From an uncultured Lachnospiraceae bacterium (lineage in GTDB: Bacteria; Bacillota; Clostridia; Lachnospirales; Lachnospiraceae), in assembly GCA_902778165.1 (NCBI GenBank), contig CACYWQ010000001.1:124001-188000 (forward strand): 64,000 nucleotides of DNA, written 5' to 3'. Numbering within the stretch: the first letter of the stretch is position 1; the number at the start of each line of letters is the position of its first letter. The translations under genes and the position numbers were made by a program. The notes under the pieces were generated by a model that saw only the letters and a list, made by a program, of their open reading frames with translations, did no database searches and was not told the DNA's origin. Below, one piece after another: positions 1 to 7,808 of this stretch.

Positions 1-510
1 TTCATTCTCGGAGTGATGATGATTCCTACACAGGTTACAGCTCTTGGATTTGTTAAGTTGGTTGGTAATCTTAACCTTATGAATTCATTTATTCCGCTTA
101 TTGTTCCTTCAATAGCGGCGCCTGCCACATTCTACTACATGAAGCAGTACATGGACAGTACTCTTCCTCATGCAATAGTAGAGGCAGCAAGAATTGACGG
201 CTCATCAGAGTGGAGAACATTTAATACTATCTCACTTCCGATTATGAAGCCGGCCATAGCAGTACAGATGATCTTCACATTTGTGGCTAACTGGAACAAT
301 TACTTCACTCCTGCTCTTATCCTTAAGAAAGATGAGATGAAGACATTGCCTATCCTTATAGCACAGTTAAGATCGGCGGATTTCCTTAAGTTCGATATGG
401 GACAGGTGTATATGGCCATAGCAGTATCCATTGCACCGGTTATCATAGTATATATCATACTGTCGAGAAGCATTGTAGGCGGTGTGGCAGTAGGAAGCGT
501 TAAGGGTTGA
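1..510 (+). CDS. Carbohydrate ABC transporter permease, MalG/AraQ type (5' end outside window)
   Basis: This is the C-terminal 169 residues of an inner-membrane permease that would pair with a second permease, a binding protein and an ATPase to import a sugar. The frame is open from base 1, so the start lies upstream. The EAA loop that docks the ATPase is clear (VEAARIDGSSEWRTF then SLPIMKPA), and hydrophobic segments lie on both sides of it. The ending VGGVAVGSVKG is typical of the family, so the 3' end is intact. A strong hairpin terminator follows, so this is the last gene of the transporter operon. The sugar cannot be told from this fragment. The chemoreceptor just downstream may sense a related nutrient, which is inference. 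Confidence 0.93.
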   Translation, partial: FILGVMMIPTQVTALGFVKLVGNLNLMNSFIPLIVPSIAAPATFYYMKQYMDSTLPHAIVEAARIDGSSEWRTFNTISLPIMKPAIAVQMIFTFVANWNNYFTPALILKKDEMKTLPILIAQLRSADFLKFDMGQVYMAIAVSIAPVIIVYIILSRSIVGGVAVGSVKG

Positions 511-535
511 TTAACCCAACTCAGGTGTAGATAAT
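507..535 (+). promoter_or_regulatory. Candidate sigma-A promoter for the chemoreceptor gene
   Basis: TTGATT at 507-512 and GATAAT at 530-535 are separated by 17 bases. The -35 box overlaps the stop codon of the permease gene. A start around 542 would fall inside the left arm of the following terminator hairpin. Called by eye from consensus only. Confidence 0.4.
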
Positions 536-537
536 TA

Positions 538-577
538 GCCACCCGAATCGACTAAATACCGATTTGGGTGGCTTTTT
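538..577 (+). terminator. Rho-independent terminator of the sugar ABC transporter operon
   Basis: A 13-base-pair stem (538-550 with 560-572, one G-T pair) encloses a 9-base loop and is followed by five T residues (573-577). It is the clearest terminator in the window. It ends only 26 bases before the next start codon. Confidence 0.85.
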
Positions 578-603
578 GCAATAGAATGTATGGGGTATAC
601 ATT

Positions 604-2454
604 ATGAAAGAAGCTAAAAACAAGAAATTCTCATTAAAGCTTAAGAGGGGTAATAAGACAGGGGTAATCGGTAAGACTAAGAAGGAGAGCAAGATTAAGC
701 TCTTACTTAAGAAGATAACCAAGATATTCTCCGGCTTTACATTTAAGCTTATAGCAGTGTGTGCCGTGCCTATGCTCGTAGTGGCATTGGTGATTGTCAC
801 ATTATCTGTTCGTACACTTAAGAATTCCATTGAATCCGAGATTGAGAAGTCTCTTCATATTGTTGCGGCATCTGTTGCAGAGACCTATAACAACCTCTAT
901 GAAGGAGATTATAAGCAGGATAAGGGCGGTAAAGTCAAGAAGGGAGAGAATACCATATCCGGTGATAATGACCTTATAGACGCCCTCAAAGAACAGGCCG
1001 GATTTGAGATATCATTCATATACGGAGATATGCGTCTTCTTACAACCATGAAGAAGGATAACGGTGAGGGAAGGCGAATCAACGGAAGCAAAGTTAATAA
1101 AGAATTGGTCGATCCTATCAAGGCCGGTGAAGAGTTATTCATTAAGGGCGTTACAATTAGTGCTCTTAATGATAAGGAAGGTAACGGAACAGAATGTTAT
1201 CTGTATTATATGCCTTTGTATAATTCAGACGGATCCGTTATCGGTGCAATAGAAGTAGCTACTCCTTCAGATTATGTATCTAAGACAACAGGCAGTCAGA
1301 CGATTACGATTCTTGTTGTTGCAGCCATATTTATAGCAATAGCAATAGCCTTTGCCCTGCTTATTTCCGGACGAATGGGTCGTGCCATGAAGAAGACCAA
1401 GGCATTCCTTGATACAGTCAAGGAGGGTAATCTTGTTGCAGAACCCAGCAAGACTACTCTTAAGCGTAAAGATGAACTTGGAGATATCTACAGAACATCG
1501 GTTGAGTTGCAGCAGTCCCTTACCGGAATTGTGAGCAGTATCGTGGAAGCCGCGGAAGCCTTGGGCGAATCTGCAGGTACGCTCTCTTCAATGGCGGAGA
1601 ATTCCAGCAGCACTGTGAGCGAAGTAGCGGATGCCACAGGACAGATTGTTGAGAGGGCAAGCTCACAGGCCTCGGATGCCAAGTATACAAGTGACGGCGT
1701 TAATGATATGAACGAGGATATCAAACAGATTAAGTCAGATATGGCTGGTCTTGTATCATATGCCGAATCTATGGCAGAGGCAGAGCAGAAGAACAGAGAT
1801 ATCGTCGAAGAATTGCATGAGCAGTCAGATAAGACAAGAATCTCTCTTGATAAGGTTCAGGAACAGATTGACAGAATGAATAAGTCTGTTCAGAGTATTG
1901 AGAAAGCAACAACATTAATTACGGATATTGCCGATGAGACAGAATTACTGTCGCTTAATGCATCAATTGAAGCCGCCAGAGCCGGTGAGGCCGGAAGAGG
2001 ATTTGCGGTTGTTGCAGAGCAGATCGGTAAGCTTGCGGATCAGTCCAATAACTCGACAGGCGAGATCACGATGATCATCAAGGAAGTAATGGATGTTGCC
2101 AAGGACACTGCAGCCATAATGCAGGAAGTATATGATGCGATGGATGTGCAGCAGCATAAGCTTGATGAGACAAGAAAACAGTCAGAGCATGTATCAGACA
2201 GCGTAGATAAATCTATTGAGAATATATCTGAGATAAGCGGTAAGGTAGACAGACTTCGTGAATCCAGTCACGACATCAAGAAATCAGTTATTACGCTTGC
2301 AGAAGTATCCGAGCGTACTGCAACCACTGCTGAGAATACTATCACCACTGTTGAGAGCATGCAGGATACAATGACTGAGCTTAAGACCGCGGCAGAACGA
2401 CTTACGGTTCTGTCAGACCGTCTTAACGATTCGCTTGGAGCATTTAGGATCTAA
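604..2454 (+). CDS. Methyl-accepting chemotaxis protein with single Cache-like sensor
   Basis: This is a transmembrane chemoreceptor that passes a ligand signal to CheA/CheW. The unusually basic cytoplasmic N-terminus (about 46 residues, many Lys) leads into TM1 (about 47-69). An extracellular Cache-like domain follows (about 75-230, with [12 protein letters not shown] as in sCache_3-type sensors), then TM2 (about 233-255), HAMP, and a long coiled-coil signalling domain. The signalling hairpin tip near residues 443-480 is canonical ([22 protein letters not shown]). ATG 604 gives 616 residues and is preceded by a GGGG stretch. The frame stays open to a GTG at 568, but that codon lies inside the terminator hairpin, so I rejected it. 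The ligand is unknown. The position behind a sugar transporter suggests a sugar, which is inference. Confidence 0.93.
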   Translation: MKEAKNKKFSLKLKRGNKTGVIGKTKKESKIKLLLKKITKIFSGFTFKLIAVCAVPMLVVALVIVTLSVRTLKNSIESEIEKSLHIVAASVAETYNNLYEGDYKQDKGGKVKKGENTISGDNDLIDALKEQAGFEISFIYGDMRLLTTMKKDNGEGRRINGSKVNKELVDPIKAGEELFIKGVTISALNDKEGNGTECYLYYMPLYNSDGSVIGAIEVATPSDYVSKTTGSQTITILVVAAIFIAIAIAFALLISGRMGRAMKKTKAFLDTVKEGNLVAEPSKTTLKRKDELGDIYRTSVELQQSLTGIVSSIVEAAEALGESAGTLSSMAENSSSTVSEVADATGQIVERASSQASDAKYTSDGVNDMNEDIKQIKSDMAGLVSYAESMAEAEQKNRDIVEELHEQSDKTRISLDKVQEQIDRMNKSVQSIEKATTLITDIADETELLSLNASIEAARAGEAGRGFAVVAEQIGKLADQSNNSTGEITMIIKEVMDVAKDTAAIMQEVYDAMDVQQHKLDETRKQSEHVSDSVDKSIENISEISGKVDRLRESSHDIKKSVITLAEVSERTATTAENTITTVESMQDTMTELKTAAERLTVLSDRLNDSLGAFRI

Positions 2455-2481
2455 AAATCTGCGCCGGCGTGGAGATACTTA

Positions 2482-3117
2482 ATGGATCAGAAATCTAGGA
2501 TTAGAGAAGTACTTAAAAGACTGGATAATAAATACGGTACGGATTATATATGTTATCTGGAGCATGAGAATGCGTGGCAGTTACTAATCGCTACGATACT
2601 AAGTGCGCAGTGTACCGATGCCAGAGTCAATATTGTGACCAAAGATCTGTTTAATAAGTATAAGAGTGTGGATGATTTTGCAGAGGCCGACCTTAAGGAA
2701 CTTGAGCAGGACATTCACTCTACGGGCTTCTATCATAATAAGGCGAAGAATATAATCGCCTGCTGTAAGGATTTAAGAGATAAATATGCCGCTGAGGTAC
2801 CTTCTGACATTGAGGCCCTCACGGCTCTGCCCGGAGTCGGTCGTAAGACTGCCAATGTCATAAGAGGCAATATATATCACATCCCGAGCATCGTTGTAGA
2901 TACTCATGTCAAACGCATATCTAACAAACTGGGAATAACTAAAGAATCAGCCCCTGAGAAAATCGAATTCGACCTAATGAAGAAACTTCCGAAGGATCAT
3001 TGGATATTGTGGAATATACATATAATTACTCTGGGTCGTAGTATATGTAAGGCTCCCAATCCTGATTGTAAGAATTGTTTCTTAAACGATATCTGTCCTA
3101 GTACGCAGACACGTTAG
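2482..3117 (+). CDS. nth: Endonuclease III (DNA glycosylase/AP lyase)
   Basis: This enzyme removes oxidised pyrimidines from DNA and nicks the abasic site by beta-elimination, as part of base excision repair. At 211 residues it has the family's normal length. The helix-hairpin-helix motif LPGVGRKTANVI carries the catalytic lysine K122. The catalytic aspartate is D140 in VVDTHVKR. The C-terminal [4Fe-4S] ligands are C189, C196, C199 and C205 with the usual 6-2-5 spacing. The reverse-strand gene that follows overlaps its 3' end by 20 bases, so the two transcripts converge with no room for a separate terminator. The identification is firm. Confidence 0.97.
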   Translation: MDQKSRIREVLKRLDNKYGTDYICYLEHENAWQLLIATILSAQCTDARVNIVTKDLFNKYKSVDDFAEADLKELEQDIHSTGFYHNKAKNIIACCKDLRDKYAAEVPSDIEALTALPGVGRKTANVIRGNIYHIPSIVVDTHVKRISNKLGITKESAPEKIEFDLMKKLPKDHWILWNIHIITLGRSICKAPNPDCKNCFLNDICPSTQTR

Positions 3118-3751
3118 GGTACATCTCGTTAAGCTTACGAAGAATTGATGAGACCATAATGGAGTTAAGGGTCTCTGCATTTCTTTTTAACCAGGCAATC
3201 TTCTTATTATCGCCCTGCGCATCATATAATTTGGCAGCAAGAAAATATGTGGAACTGACATCGCTTCGAATCTTTACCGCATATTCAAGGACGGTAAGAG
3301 CCTCGCTGTCATGATTAAGTTCATGAAGTCTCTCTGCAAGATTATTAAGGGTGCGGACAAGCAGTGTGTAGTTGGTATCCGCTCTTGATAATGTAGTAAT
3401 ATTGGGCGCACCGTATTCAAGTTTAAGGTCTGTGTTGGTAATACCGGTGAAGTTGGCTATGGGTTCATCCTTAAGCGAATTAAGCTGATTGACACATTCC
3501 TTGATCACATCATCATCATTCTCAATATTAAGTGGAAGATCATCATAAGGGATAACAAGGAAATCCACATTATCCAAAGGCTTTCTTCTGACACTGTTGG
3601 CTCGTATTTCCTTGGCCCAATAATCCTCACGGTTTTTCTTAATACGTCTGTTGGAACGGCGTATATTAAGCATGAAAATTACGGACAATATTACGAAAGT
3701 AAAGAATATCGGAAATTTGGTAAATCCGCTTGCTAATGCAGGTATATTCAT
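3098..3751 (-). CDS. Membrane-anchored TPR-like protein of unknown function
   Basis: This 217-residue protein is the only convincing reverse-strand gene here. An N-terminal hydrophobic segment (about residues 9-30) is followed by a basic stretch (RRSNRRIKK). A helical C-terminal half reads like two to three tetratricopeptide repeats (for example LNNLAERLHELNHDSEALTV and YFLAAKLYDAQGD). It is probably anchored in the membrane with the helical part in the cytoplasm, following the positive-inside rule. A ribosome binding site AAAGAGG lies about 7 bases before the start. It is divergent from the small membrane peptide at 3847, and a perfect inverted repeat lies between them. TPR-type folds usually bind protein partners. 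No specific role can be given. Confidence 0.75.
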   Translation of the reverse strand: MNIPALASGFTKFPIFFTFVILSVIFMLNIRRSNRRIKKNREDYWAKEIRANSVRRKPLDNVDFLVIPYDDLPLNIENDDDVIKECVNQLNSLKDEPIANFTGITNTDLKLEYGAPNITTLSRADTNYTLLVRTLNNLAERLHELNHDSEALTVLEYAVKIRSDVSSTYFLAAKLYDAQGDNKKIAWLKRNAETLNSIMVSSILRKLNEMYPNVSAY

Positions 3752-3786
3752 ATATAATCCTCTTTGTAAGTTACAGAATTTATCGT

Positions 3787-3811
3787 GTTTCTACATATAA
3801 AATGTAGAAAC
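3787..3811. repeat. Perfect 10-bp inverted repeat in a divergent intergenic region
   Basis: GTTTCTACAT (3787-3796) and ATGTAGAAAC (3802-3811) are exact reverse complements around a 5-base AT loop. No T-run follows, so it does not look like a terminator. Its place between two divergent genes fits an operator. A TATAAA-like element spans the left arm and the loop. Confidence 0.5.
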
Positions 3812-3846
3812 CATGCATGCACTAAATGCTATCAAAGGAAAGTCAT

Positions 3847-3942
3847 ATGAGTAAGAAAACTCGCAAAATTATGTCAACCATAATCATACTTGCACTGGTT
3901 GTAGTTATGGTAGGCGGTGTAATCGCAGCCGCTATATTATAA
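3847..3942 (+). CDS. 31-residue single-pass membrane peptide
   Basis: This short reading frame starts with a basic head (MSKKTRKIM) followed by one hydrophobic helix (STIIILALVVVMVGGVIAAAIL) and a stop. An AAAGGAA ribosome binding site sits 6 bases before the ATG. The basic head and single helix are typical of small bacterial membrane peptides such as those grouped as DUF4044, though I cannot confirm that family from sequence alone. It stops 11 bases before the VanW gene. That gene has no visible ribosome binding site of its own, so the two are probably translated in a coupled way. Confidence 0.6.
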   Translation: MSKKTRKIMSTIIILALVVVMVGGVIAAAIL

Positions 3943-3953
3943 TTTATCACAAT

Positions 3954-5450
3954 ATGAGAAGAATATCACTATTATTAATCACAATATCGGCTGTTGCGGC
4001 CGTGTCATATATGCCAGTTATTGATTCAATGGCAGCGGGATCATCATTAACACCCACTATGACCATATCCGACGGTATAACCATAGGTGATTTGGACATG
4101 TCGGGCAAGACTTACGATGAAGCCAAGTCTGCAATTGAGAGCAAAATAAGCAAGGCATGTGAAGCGGACATTACGGTATACTGTGTCGATAACGAGAGTG
4201 CCGTATTGCATATGGGTGACATATCGCTTACATGGAATAATCCCGACGTGGTGGATGAAGCGGTTGCCTACGGCAATAAGGGTAATGTTGTTAAGAGATA
4301 TAAAGATAAGAAGGATATAGCAAGAGAGGGAGTTAAGCTTCCTATATCATACGGATATTCAGAGGCGGCAATCAGGCAGTTCGTGCAGGAACAGTGTATT
4401 ATATATAATCACGAGGCTGTGGATGCCACATTAGAGAGAGTAGACGGCGGATTTAACATAGTTTCCGGTATGGAGGGAGCTATTGTTGATGAAGATGAAG
4501 CGGTAAGCTTTATTGAGAACTTCATCACGGGTACCTGGAGCGGCAATCCCTGTGAGATTGAGCTTCCGGTTAAGACTGATGTTCCCAAGGGAACAGAAGA
4601 AGATCTGTCACAGGTAACCGATGTATTAGGGACTTTCTCTACCAGTTATAAGACATCCGGAGCAGATCGTTCAGCCAATGTGGCCAACGGATGCAGACTT
4701 GTTAACGGAACTACGGTATATCCCGGTGAAGAGTTCTCGGTATATGATCATATTAAGCCTTTCTCAGAGGCTAACGGATATCATATGGCAGGATCGTATG
4801 TTAACGGTCTTGTAGTAGACAGCTTAGGCGGCGGAATATGCCAGGTTTCCACAACATTATATAATGCGGTAATTCGAGCGGAACTTGAGATAGTGGAGCG
4901 TAACAACCACTCGATGGTAGTCTCTTATGTACCGGTATCACAGGATGCCGCAATATCGGAATCTTCAGGTAAGGATTTCAGATTTATCAATAATACGGAC
5001 TATCCCATATACATCGAAGGTTATACTACGGATGAGAAGAAGATAGTGTTCAATGTCTACGGCAAGGAGACAAGACCTTCTGACAGAACGGTTGAGTTTG
5101 AGACCAAGATATTGGAGACAATAGTTCCCGACGGTGAGAAGATTATAACTCAGTCGGATAAGCCTGTTGGTTATTCATCCGTGCAATCGGCGCATACGGG
5201 ATATAAGGCGCAACTTATTAAGATTGTTAAGGAAGGCGGCACGGAAGTAAGTCGCGAAGTGTTCAATACAAGTACCTACAATGCGGTGCCGCGAACTGCG
5301 GTTATCGGTACTGCTTCGGCAGATCCTGTGGCGATAGCACAGATTCAGGAAGCGGTGGGCACAGGCAGCATAGATTACGCAAGATCTGTGGCCGGAGCAT
5401 ATGCGGCGCAGGCAGCAGCGGCAGCCGCTCAGGCAATAGGAGAGCAATGA
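3954..5450 (+). CDS. VanW family exported protein
   Basis: This 498-residue cell-envelope protein has an N-terminal signal peptide or anchor (MRRISLLLITISAVAAVSYM). A peptidoglycan-binding-like region follows (about 35-210), with DLSGK-like text (GDLDMSGKTYDEAKSAIESK). The VanW domain (about 225-360) is unmistakable from YPGEEFSVYDHIKPFSEANG, GGGICQVSTTLYNAV and ERNNHSMVVSYVP. The C-terminus ends in an Ala-rich tail. VanW proteins occur next to vancomycin-resistance and wall genes, but their biochemical role is not settled, so resistance should not be inferred. There is no ribosome binding site before ATG 3954, and no other in-frame start is available upstream. Coupling to the 31-residue gene is the likely explanation. 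It shares an ATGA overlap with the next gene. Confidence 0.9.
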   Translation: MRRISLLLITISAVAAVSYMPVIDSMAAGSSLTPTMTISDGITIGDLDMSGKTYDEAKSAIESKISKACEADITVYCVDNESAVLHMGDISLTWNNPDVVDEAVAYGNKGNVVKRYKDKKDIAREGVKLPISYGYSEAAIRQFVQEQCIIYNHEAVDATLERVDGGFNIVSGMEGAIVDEDEAVSFIENFITGTWSGNPCEIELPVKTDVPKGTEEDLSQVTDVLGTFSTSYKTSGADRSANVANGCRLVNGTTVYPGEEFSVYDHIKPFSEANGYHMAGSYVNGLVVDSLGGGICQVSTTLYNAVIRAELEIVERNNHSMVVSYVPVSQDAAISESSGKDFRFINNTDYPIYIEGYTTDEKKIVFNVYGKETRPSDRTVEFETKILETIVPDGEKIITQSDKPVGYSSVQSAHTGYKAQLIKIVKEGGTEVSREVFNTSTYNAVPRTAVIGTASADPVAIAQIQEAVGTGSIDYARSVAGAYAAQAAAAAAQAIGEQ

Positions 5451-6109
5451 AGACAGGTAAGGAATCAGAGAGCATAAGCAGTAGACGGCCTGTACTTAAG
5501 AATACGGATAATAAGGGCGCAGCTTTTAACTTAAGCTGCGCTTATTTATCACAGAAAGACTGCCTGATTGGAGCGCTTCCCGGGGATTCCATAGTAGTGA
5601 CCAAGTGGATTGGATTATACGGTTCGGTACTTCTTGCAGAGAACAGATATGATGAGTTAAGGTCAAGGTATCCTGCTTTTATCATGGATGATGCCATTGG
5701 ATTTAGACAGTTTCTGAGTATTGATGCAGAGGTCAAGATAGCATTGGAGCATGGCGACAGATGTATGTATGCATGTGGCGAGGGTGGACTGTATGCCGGT
5801 TTATGGAATGTGACGCGAGCGTCAGGGGTTGGTATGACAGGATATTATAAGGATATACCCATAAAGCAGGAGACAGTGGAATTATGTGAATTCTACGACA
5901 TCAACCCTTACAAATTAAGGAGCGAAGGATCGCTTATTGTGGTAACATCAGCACCTGATGAACTTAAGATGATGTATGCCGATGCGGGAATTCCTTCGTC
6001 GGTAATCGGATATATTACGGAACACAAAGAGAGAATACTAATTTATGCTGATGAGAAGAAGCATATCCAGAAGCCCGCAAGGGATGAATTATCTAAGGTT
6101 TTGTGTTAA
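5447..6109 (+). CDS. Stand-alone AIR synthase-like C-terminal domain protein
   Basis: This 220-residue protein resembles only the C-terminal half of the PurM/HypE/ThiL superfamily. GDSIVVTKWIGLYGSVLLA corresponds to the linker opening that domain. GEGGLYAGLWNVTRASGVG and IPIKQETVELCEFYDINPY match its core, and SEGSLIVVTSAP its end. The N-terminal domain that supplies the dimer barrel and ATP-binding Asp/Gly motifs is absent; about 30 unrelated residues stand in its place. Its ATG overlaps the VanW stop codon (ATGA), so the two are co-translated. It is unlikely to be a complete PurM or HypE. A ligand-binding or regulatory role is possible but speculative. Confidence 0.72.
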   Translation: MKTGKESESISSRRPVLKNTDNKGAAFNLSCAYLSQKDCLIGALPGDSIVVTKWIGLYGSVLLAENRYDELRSRYPAFIMDDAIGFRQFLSIDAEVKIALEHGDRCMYACGEGGLYAGLWNVTRASGVGMTGYYKDIPIKQETVELCEFYDINPYKLRSEGSLIVVTSAPDELKMMYADAGIPSSVIGYITEHKERILIYADEKKHIQKPARDELSKVLC

Positions 6110-6156
6110 AATAGGCGCGTAGGCTTATTATATTTGGGCACAGAGAGGTGGAGGCC

Positions 6157-6639
6157 ATGAGAGAAGAGATACTCAGAATACTTGAGAAAAACAGCAGAAT
6201 CGGAATAGATGAATTGGCGGTCAGAATAGGGGCCGATGAGATAGTGGTAGCGAATGAGATCAAAGCCATGGAGGCGGAAGGTGTGATATGCGGATATCAT
6301 ACCCTTATAGATTGGGAGAAGACATCCATCGAGACAGTATCGGCGCTTATTGAGGTGACGGTTACTCCTCAGAGAGGACAGGGCTTTGATGTGATTGCCG
6401 AACGTATATACAATTATCCCGAGGTACAGGCGGTATATCTGATGTCGAGCGGCTATGATCTGCTTGTTAACATGGAAGGCAAGACTCTTAAGGAAGTAGC
6501 AAGTTTTGTGTCGGATAAGTTATCTACACTTGATTCGGTGGTAGGAACGGCGACACACTTCGTACTTAAGAAGTACAAGGATCATGGCACGATATTAGCT
6601 AAGAAGAAGACAGATGAGAGGGAGAAATTCGTATTATGA
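6157..6639 (+). CDS. Lrp/AsnC family transcriptional regulator
   Basis: This 160-residue regulator pairs an N-terminal winged helix-turn-helix (about 1-60, ILEKNSRIGIDELAVRIG) with a C-terminal RAM/AsnC ligand-binding domain (about 70-145, ending in the family-typical GTATHFVLKKYKDHG). Such proteins form octamers that sense amino acids and control their metabolism. ATG 6157 is chosen because AGAGAGG (6142-6148) lies 8 bases before it. A GTG at 6148 is also in frame but sits inside that ribosome binding site. Its last 4 bases overlap the aminotransferase start, so it probably controls or serves that gene. Confidence 0.93.
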   Translation: MREEILRILEKNSRIGIDELAVRIGADEIVVANEIKAMEAEGVICGYHTLIDWEKTSIETVSALIEVTVTPQRGQGFDVIAERIYNYPEVQAVYLMSSGYDLLVNMEGKTLKEVASFVSDKLSTLDSVVGTATHFVLKKYKDHGTILAKKKTDEREKFVL

Positions 6640-7802
6640 GAGACCCGTTGTCAGCTACAGCAGTAGCACTTAAACCATCAGGCATCAGAAAATTCTTTGA
6701 TGTGGTTAACGAGATGCCTGATGCAATATCATTAGGCGTCGGTGAGCCTGATTTCGACACACCGTGGCATGTAAGAGAGGAAGGTATATTCTCACTTGAG
6801 AAGGGCCGTACTTTCTATACGTCCAATTCAGGACTTATAGAGCTTCGTAAGGAGATATATTCTTACTTAAGCAGGAGATTCAATGTATCTTATGATCCCA
6901 AGAGTGAGATGCTTATAACAGTCGGCGGATCAGAAGGAATTGATATGGCTTTCAGAGCAATGATCAATCCCGGACAGGGTGAGGAAGTTATTATTCCCCA
7001 GCCAAGTTACGTATCATATGAACCCTGCGCAATCCTTGCGGGAGCTAAGCCTGTGATAATTGACCTTAAGGCCGAGAATGATTTCAGGTTAACTGCCGAG
7101 GAACTTAAGGCAGCAATTACGGATAAGACCAAGATACTTGTGCTTCCCTTCCCCAACAACCCGACGGGTGCGGTTATGGAGCGTAAGGATCTTGAAGCCA
7201 TAATTCCGATTATTATTGAGAACGATATATACGTATTATCCGATGAGATATATGCGGAACTTACTTATACCGGGGACGGTCATGTATCAATAGCTTCGCT
7301 TCCGGGCATGAAGGAGAGAACTATTCTTATCAATGGTTTCTCCAAGGCTTATGCCATGACGGGATGGAGATTGGGATATGCATGCGGACCGGCTAATATT
7401 ATCTCGCAGATGACCAAGATACATCAGTATGCGATCATGTGTGCGCCCACAACAAGCCAGTATGCAGCAGTCGAAGCGCTTAGAAATGGAGATTCCGATG
7501 TGGAAGAGATGAGAGATGCCTATAACCAGAGAAGAAGGTATCTTATCAATACGTTTAAAAATATGGAATTGCCGTGTTTTGAGCCTTTCGGAGCATTCTA
7601 TATATTCCCCTGTATTAAGAAGTATGGGCTTACCAGTGAAGAATTTGCCACCAAGTTACTTATGCAGGAGAAGGTTGCCGTTGTTCCCGGCACAGCATTC
7701 GGTGACAGCGGAGAAGGATTCCTTCGCATATCTTATGCATATTCGATGGAAGCCCTTAAGGAAGCCCTTGGTAGAATACAGCATTTCGTAGAAGGATTGT
7801 AA
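6636..7802 (+). CDS. PLP-dependent class I/II aminotransferase
   Basis: This 388-residue fold-type I aminotransferase transfers an amino group between an amino acid and a 2-oxo acid. The pyridoxal-phosphate lysine is K237 in NGFSKAYAMTGWRLGY. Other hallmarks are LGVGEPDFDTPWHV near the N-terminus, PFPNNPTGAVM, LSDEIYAELTY, and the carboxylate-binding arginine in FLRISYA. The sequence best fits the aspartate/alanine/aromatic aminotransferase subgroup found next to Lrp-type regulators in many Firmicutes. The substrate cannot be fixed from sequence. It starts inside the Lrp stop codon (ATGA overlap), so the two are one translational unit. Confidence 0.93.
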   Translation: MRDPLSATAVALKPSGIRKFFDVVNEMPDAISLGVGEPDFDTPWHVREEGIFSLEKGRTFYTSNSGLIELRKEIYSYLSRRFNVSYDPKSEMLITVGGSEGIDMAFRAMINPGQGEEVIIPQPSYVSYEPCAILAGAKPVIIDLKAENDFRLTAEELKAAITDKTKILVLPFPNNPTGAVMERKDLEAIIPIIIENDIYVLSDEIYAELTYTGDGHVSIASLPGMKERTILINGFSKAYAMTGWRLGYACGPANIISQMTKIHQYAIMCAPTTSQYAAVEALRNGDSDVEEMRDAYNQRRRYLINTFKNMELPCFEPFGAFYIFPCIKKYGLTSEEFATKLLMQEKVAVVPGTAFGDSGEGFLRISYAYSMEALKEALGRIQHFVEGL

Positions 7803-7808
7803 TATACA

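Noticed and set aside
568-603. Upstream extension of the chemoreceptor gene from GTG 568 or ATG 586
   Set aside because: GTG 568 lies in the terminator stem and neither start has a ribosome binding site; ATG 604 fits better.
3954-5450. Vancomycin resistance determinant
   Set aside because: VanW homologs are widespread in susceptible Firmicutes, and no vanH/A/X/S/R genes are present.
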